Source of the DNA: Rubrivivax sp.
Lineage (GTDB): Bacteria; Pseudomonadota; Gammaproteobacteria; Burkholderiales; Burkholderiaceae_C
Assembly: GCA_030693565.1 (NCBI GenBank)
Contig: JAUYAJ010000303.1
Coordinates: forward strand, 1-14,194
Direction: 5' to 3'
Length of the DNA stretch: 14,194 nt
In this document: positions 12,911 through 14,194 of the stretch, one piece after another
Layout: the number at the start of each line of letters is the position of its first letter
Position numbering within the stretch: position 1 is the stretch's first letter
The notes under the pieces: generated by a model
Databases searched by the model: none
What the model was told of the DNA's origin: nothing
What the model saw: the letters and a program-made list of their open reading frames with translations, nothing else
Program-made: the position numbers and the translations under genes

Positions 12911-14044
12911 TCAGCGCGGCGGCGCGGGCGGCGCGCTCGCACGCTGGCGCTCGGCGCGGTCTTGCTCGGCTTGCGCCTGCTCATGCAGCAGCTGCAAGGC
13001 CTTGAGCCGGCGCACATGTTCGGCACTGGTCGAGCGGCGGAAGTCGTCCATCAGCAAGGCGTCGACCTTCAGCCGCTTGGCCGCCATGCGCTCATTCAGC
13101 CGCAGTCCCGCCGCCGGCTCGCCGCCCAGCGCGGTGACGACCTCGGTGGCGAACAAGTCGGCGCTGCCGACCACGCTGTCGACCGCCAACGAGCGCTCGG
13201 TCTGCGCCTCGACCGCGCTGAGCAACATGCCGGCGCCCGGCACTGCCATGGTCAGGATCTTGCCGACCAGGAAGGCGTTGCTGCGGCCCTCGGATTGCTG
13301 GGCGTTGGCAATCGCTTTCAAGCTGGCCTGGAAGTAGGTTCCGAAGGCGGCCAGCCAGCGGAATTCGTCGCGCGAGTTCGCTTCCAGCATCGCGTTGGCC
13401 GGGATCTTGGCGCGCAGATTGCCCTGGCGCCAGAAGACAGCGGGCTCACTGTCGAAAGCGGTCGCGGTCACGCTGCCGGCACAGCCGGTCTGGGTCTCGA
13501 CCTTCAGCTTGCGGCCGTCGGCCAGCGTGATCGACATCGGCACGCCTTCGGCGGCCTGTTCGCGCGCCTTCAGCATCACGCTCCAGAAGCCCTGGTCGTC
13601 GCTCGAGACCGGCAAGCTGCCGCGCAGGATCGCACCCATGTCGAAGCGGGTGTCGCCGGCCGGCAGCGGCTTGTCGTTGACGGCGACGACGACATCGCCC
13701 AGTTTCAGATCGTCGGGCGCACCTTCGTCCATCCAGGCGACACGCCACTTGTCGTCCATGCCGGTGGCCTGCTTGAGCAGCGCCAGATCGCCGCCTGACA
13801 GCCGGCGCCGCAGCGTGTGCACGGACCAGAGCACAAAGGGCTCGATCTCGGTGACGTGGTCGCACAAGGCCTCGGCACCCCAGGCAACGTGGATGGCGGC
13901 GGCGCGGAAGTTGATCTCGTGCTCGAAGCGCGACTTGAAGAGTTCGCGCTCAAAGGCTTTGTCGGACTGCGCGGCCGCCGGGCCGCTGGCCATCGCCAGC
14001 GTTGCCGCCGCACAGAAAACAAGCCGCCTCGTCGTCGCTGCCAT
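12911..14044 (-). CDS. Secreted PDZ-like protein, possible catalytically dead M48-type peptidase
   Basis: I cannot name this gene firmly. It encodes 377 residues from ATG 14044, giving a clean signal peptide (MAATTRRLVF, hydrophobic stretch, likely cleavage at AAA-QSD); ATG 14089 would add 15 residues ahead of it. A PDZ-like segment lies at about 92-150 (WRVAWMDEGAPDD, then LKLGDVVVAVNDKPLPAG). Cys61 (EALCDHV) and Cys188 (TGCAGSV) could pair. This order, with LC, PDZ, GCA and a C-terminal STSAEHVRRLKAL (338-350), resembles PDZ-containing M48 metallopeptidases, where HExxH should follow a DE-L segment. Here that place reads DEFRWLAAFGTYFQASL (226-242), with no HExxH. The C-terminus (about 335-377) is a charged coiled-coil-like helix ending in Ala/Pro. 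It converges on the DUF218 gene. Confidence 0.75.
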   Translation of the reverse strand: MAATTRRLVFCAAATLAMASGPAAAQSDKAFERELFKSRFEHEINFRAAAIHVAWGAEALCDHVTEIEPFVLWSVHTLRRRLSGGDLALLKQATGMDDKWRVAWMDEGAPDDLKLGDVVVAVNDKPLPAGDTRFDMGAILRGSLPVSSDDQGFWSVMLKAREQAAEGVPMSITLADGRKLKVETQTGCAGSVTATAFDSEPAVFWRQGNLRAKIPANAMLEANSRDEFRWLAAFGTYFQASLKAIANAQQSEGRSNAFLVGKILTMAVPGAGMLLSAVEAQTERSLAVDSVVGSADLFATEVVTALGGEPAAGLRLNERMAAKRLKVDALLMDDFRRSTSAEHVRRLKALQLLHEQAQAEQDRAERQRASAPPAPPR

Positions 14045-14194
14045 CCGCCCTGCCCGCAATGTTGCCCGCGCCGGATTGTGGCGCCGCATCAGACCCGACT
14101 TTGACAGTTACAAGGCACAAAGCCTCGGTTCTGGCGTGTCGAGGTCGCGTAAGTGGTTGATTTGCATTGGCCCAGGCGGTCCATTTCGCGCCAA
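14045..14194. other. Right-edge region without a supported gene
   Basis: About 150 bp upstream of the minus-strand secreted protein. It must hold that gene's promoter, but I find no paired -35/-10 on the minus strand. A small imperfect repeat AGGC-acaaa-GCCT (14113-14125) and a plus-strand TTGACA (14101-14106) without a -10 partner are the only marks. Confidence 0.4.

Noticed and set aside
14101..14129. Plus-strand TTGACA at 14101 as a promoter leading out of the window
   Set aside because: No -10-like hexamer lies 15-19 bp downstream, and no gene start is visible on that strand before the window ends.

Overview
The window is GC-rich and densely coded, with strong G/C third-position bias and long spurious antisense frames. 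Protein resemblance and gene order (a full liv ABC operon beside fad genes; selO-msrB-yciB-bolA-parvulin) suggest a betaproteobacterium of the order Burkholderiales, perhaps the Rubrivivax/Leptothrix/Ideonella side. That placement is an inference from pattern recognition, not a database result. I see no RNA genes, insertion sequences, CRISPR arrays, prophage parts or compositional islands; it looks like ordinary chromosome.

Region 1 (1-2858, minus strand): a beta-oxidation operon. A trifunctional-type enoyl-CoA hydratase/3-hydroxyacyl-CoA dehydrogenase (2817 to 712) is followed 20 bp later by a thiolase cut by the left edge. A near-perfect palindrome at 2836-2855, just upstream of the first start codon and touching a -10-like hexamer, looks like a TetR-family operator. 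Together the two proteins carry out the last three steps of the beta-oxidation spiral.

Region 2 (2865-8129, minus strand): a complete high-affinity branched-chain amino acid type (HAAT) ABC transporter, in transcription order binding protein, LivH, LivM, LivG, LivF. The permease and ATPase genes overlap by 1, 4 or only a few bases and are probably translationally coupled. The binding-protein gene is set off from livH by 135 bp containing two stem-loops. A textbook intrinsic terminator (2865-2905) closes the operon and separates it from the fad operon. The substrate is unproved; beside fad genes it need not be leucine.

Region 3 (8130-8307): a divergent intergenic region with two short inverted repeats and no convincing sigma-70 promoter.

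Region 4 (8308-12904, plus strand): six tightly packed genes: SelO protein AMPylase, MsrB methionine sulfoxide reductase, YciB septation/envelope membrane protein, a BolA-family protein, a secreted parvulin-type peptidyl-prolyl isomerase, and a DUF218 (ElyC/YdcF-type) membrane protein. selO/msrB and yciB/bolA overlap by 4 bp. The theme is thiol/redox homeostasis followed by envelope maintenance.

Region 5 (12911-14044, minus strand): a secreted protein converging on the DUF218 gene with only 6 bp between stop codons. It has a signal peptide and a PDZ-like segment. Its layout resembles PDZ-containing M48 metallopeptidases, but the HExxH zinc motif is absent, so it may be a pseudopeptidase. This is the least understood gene here. 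The last ~150 bp (14045-14194) hold no gene I can support.
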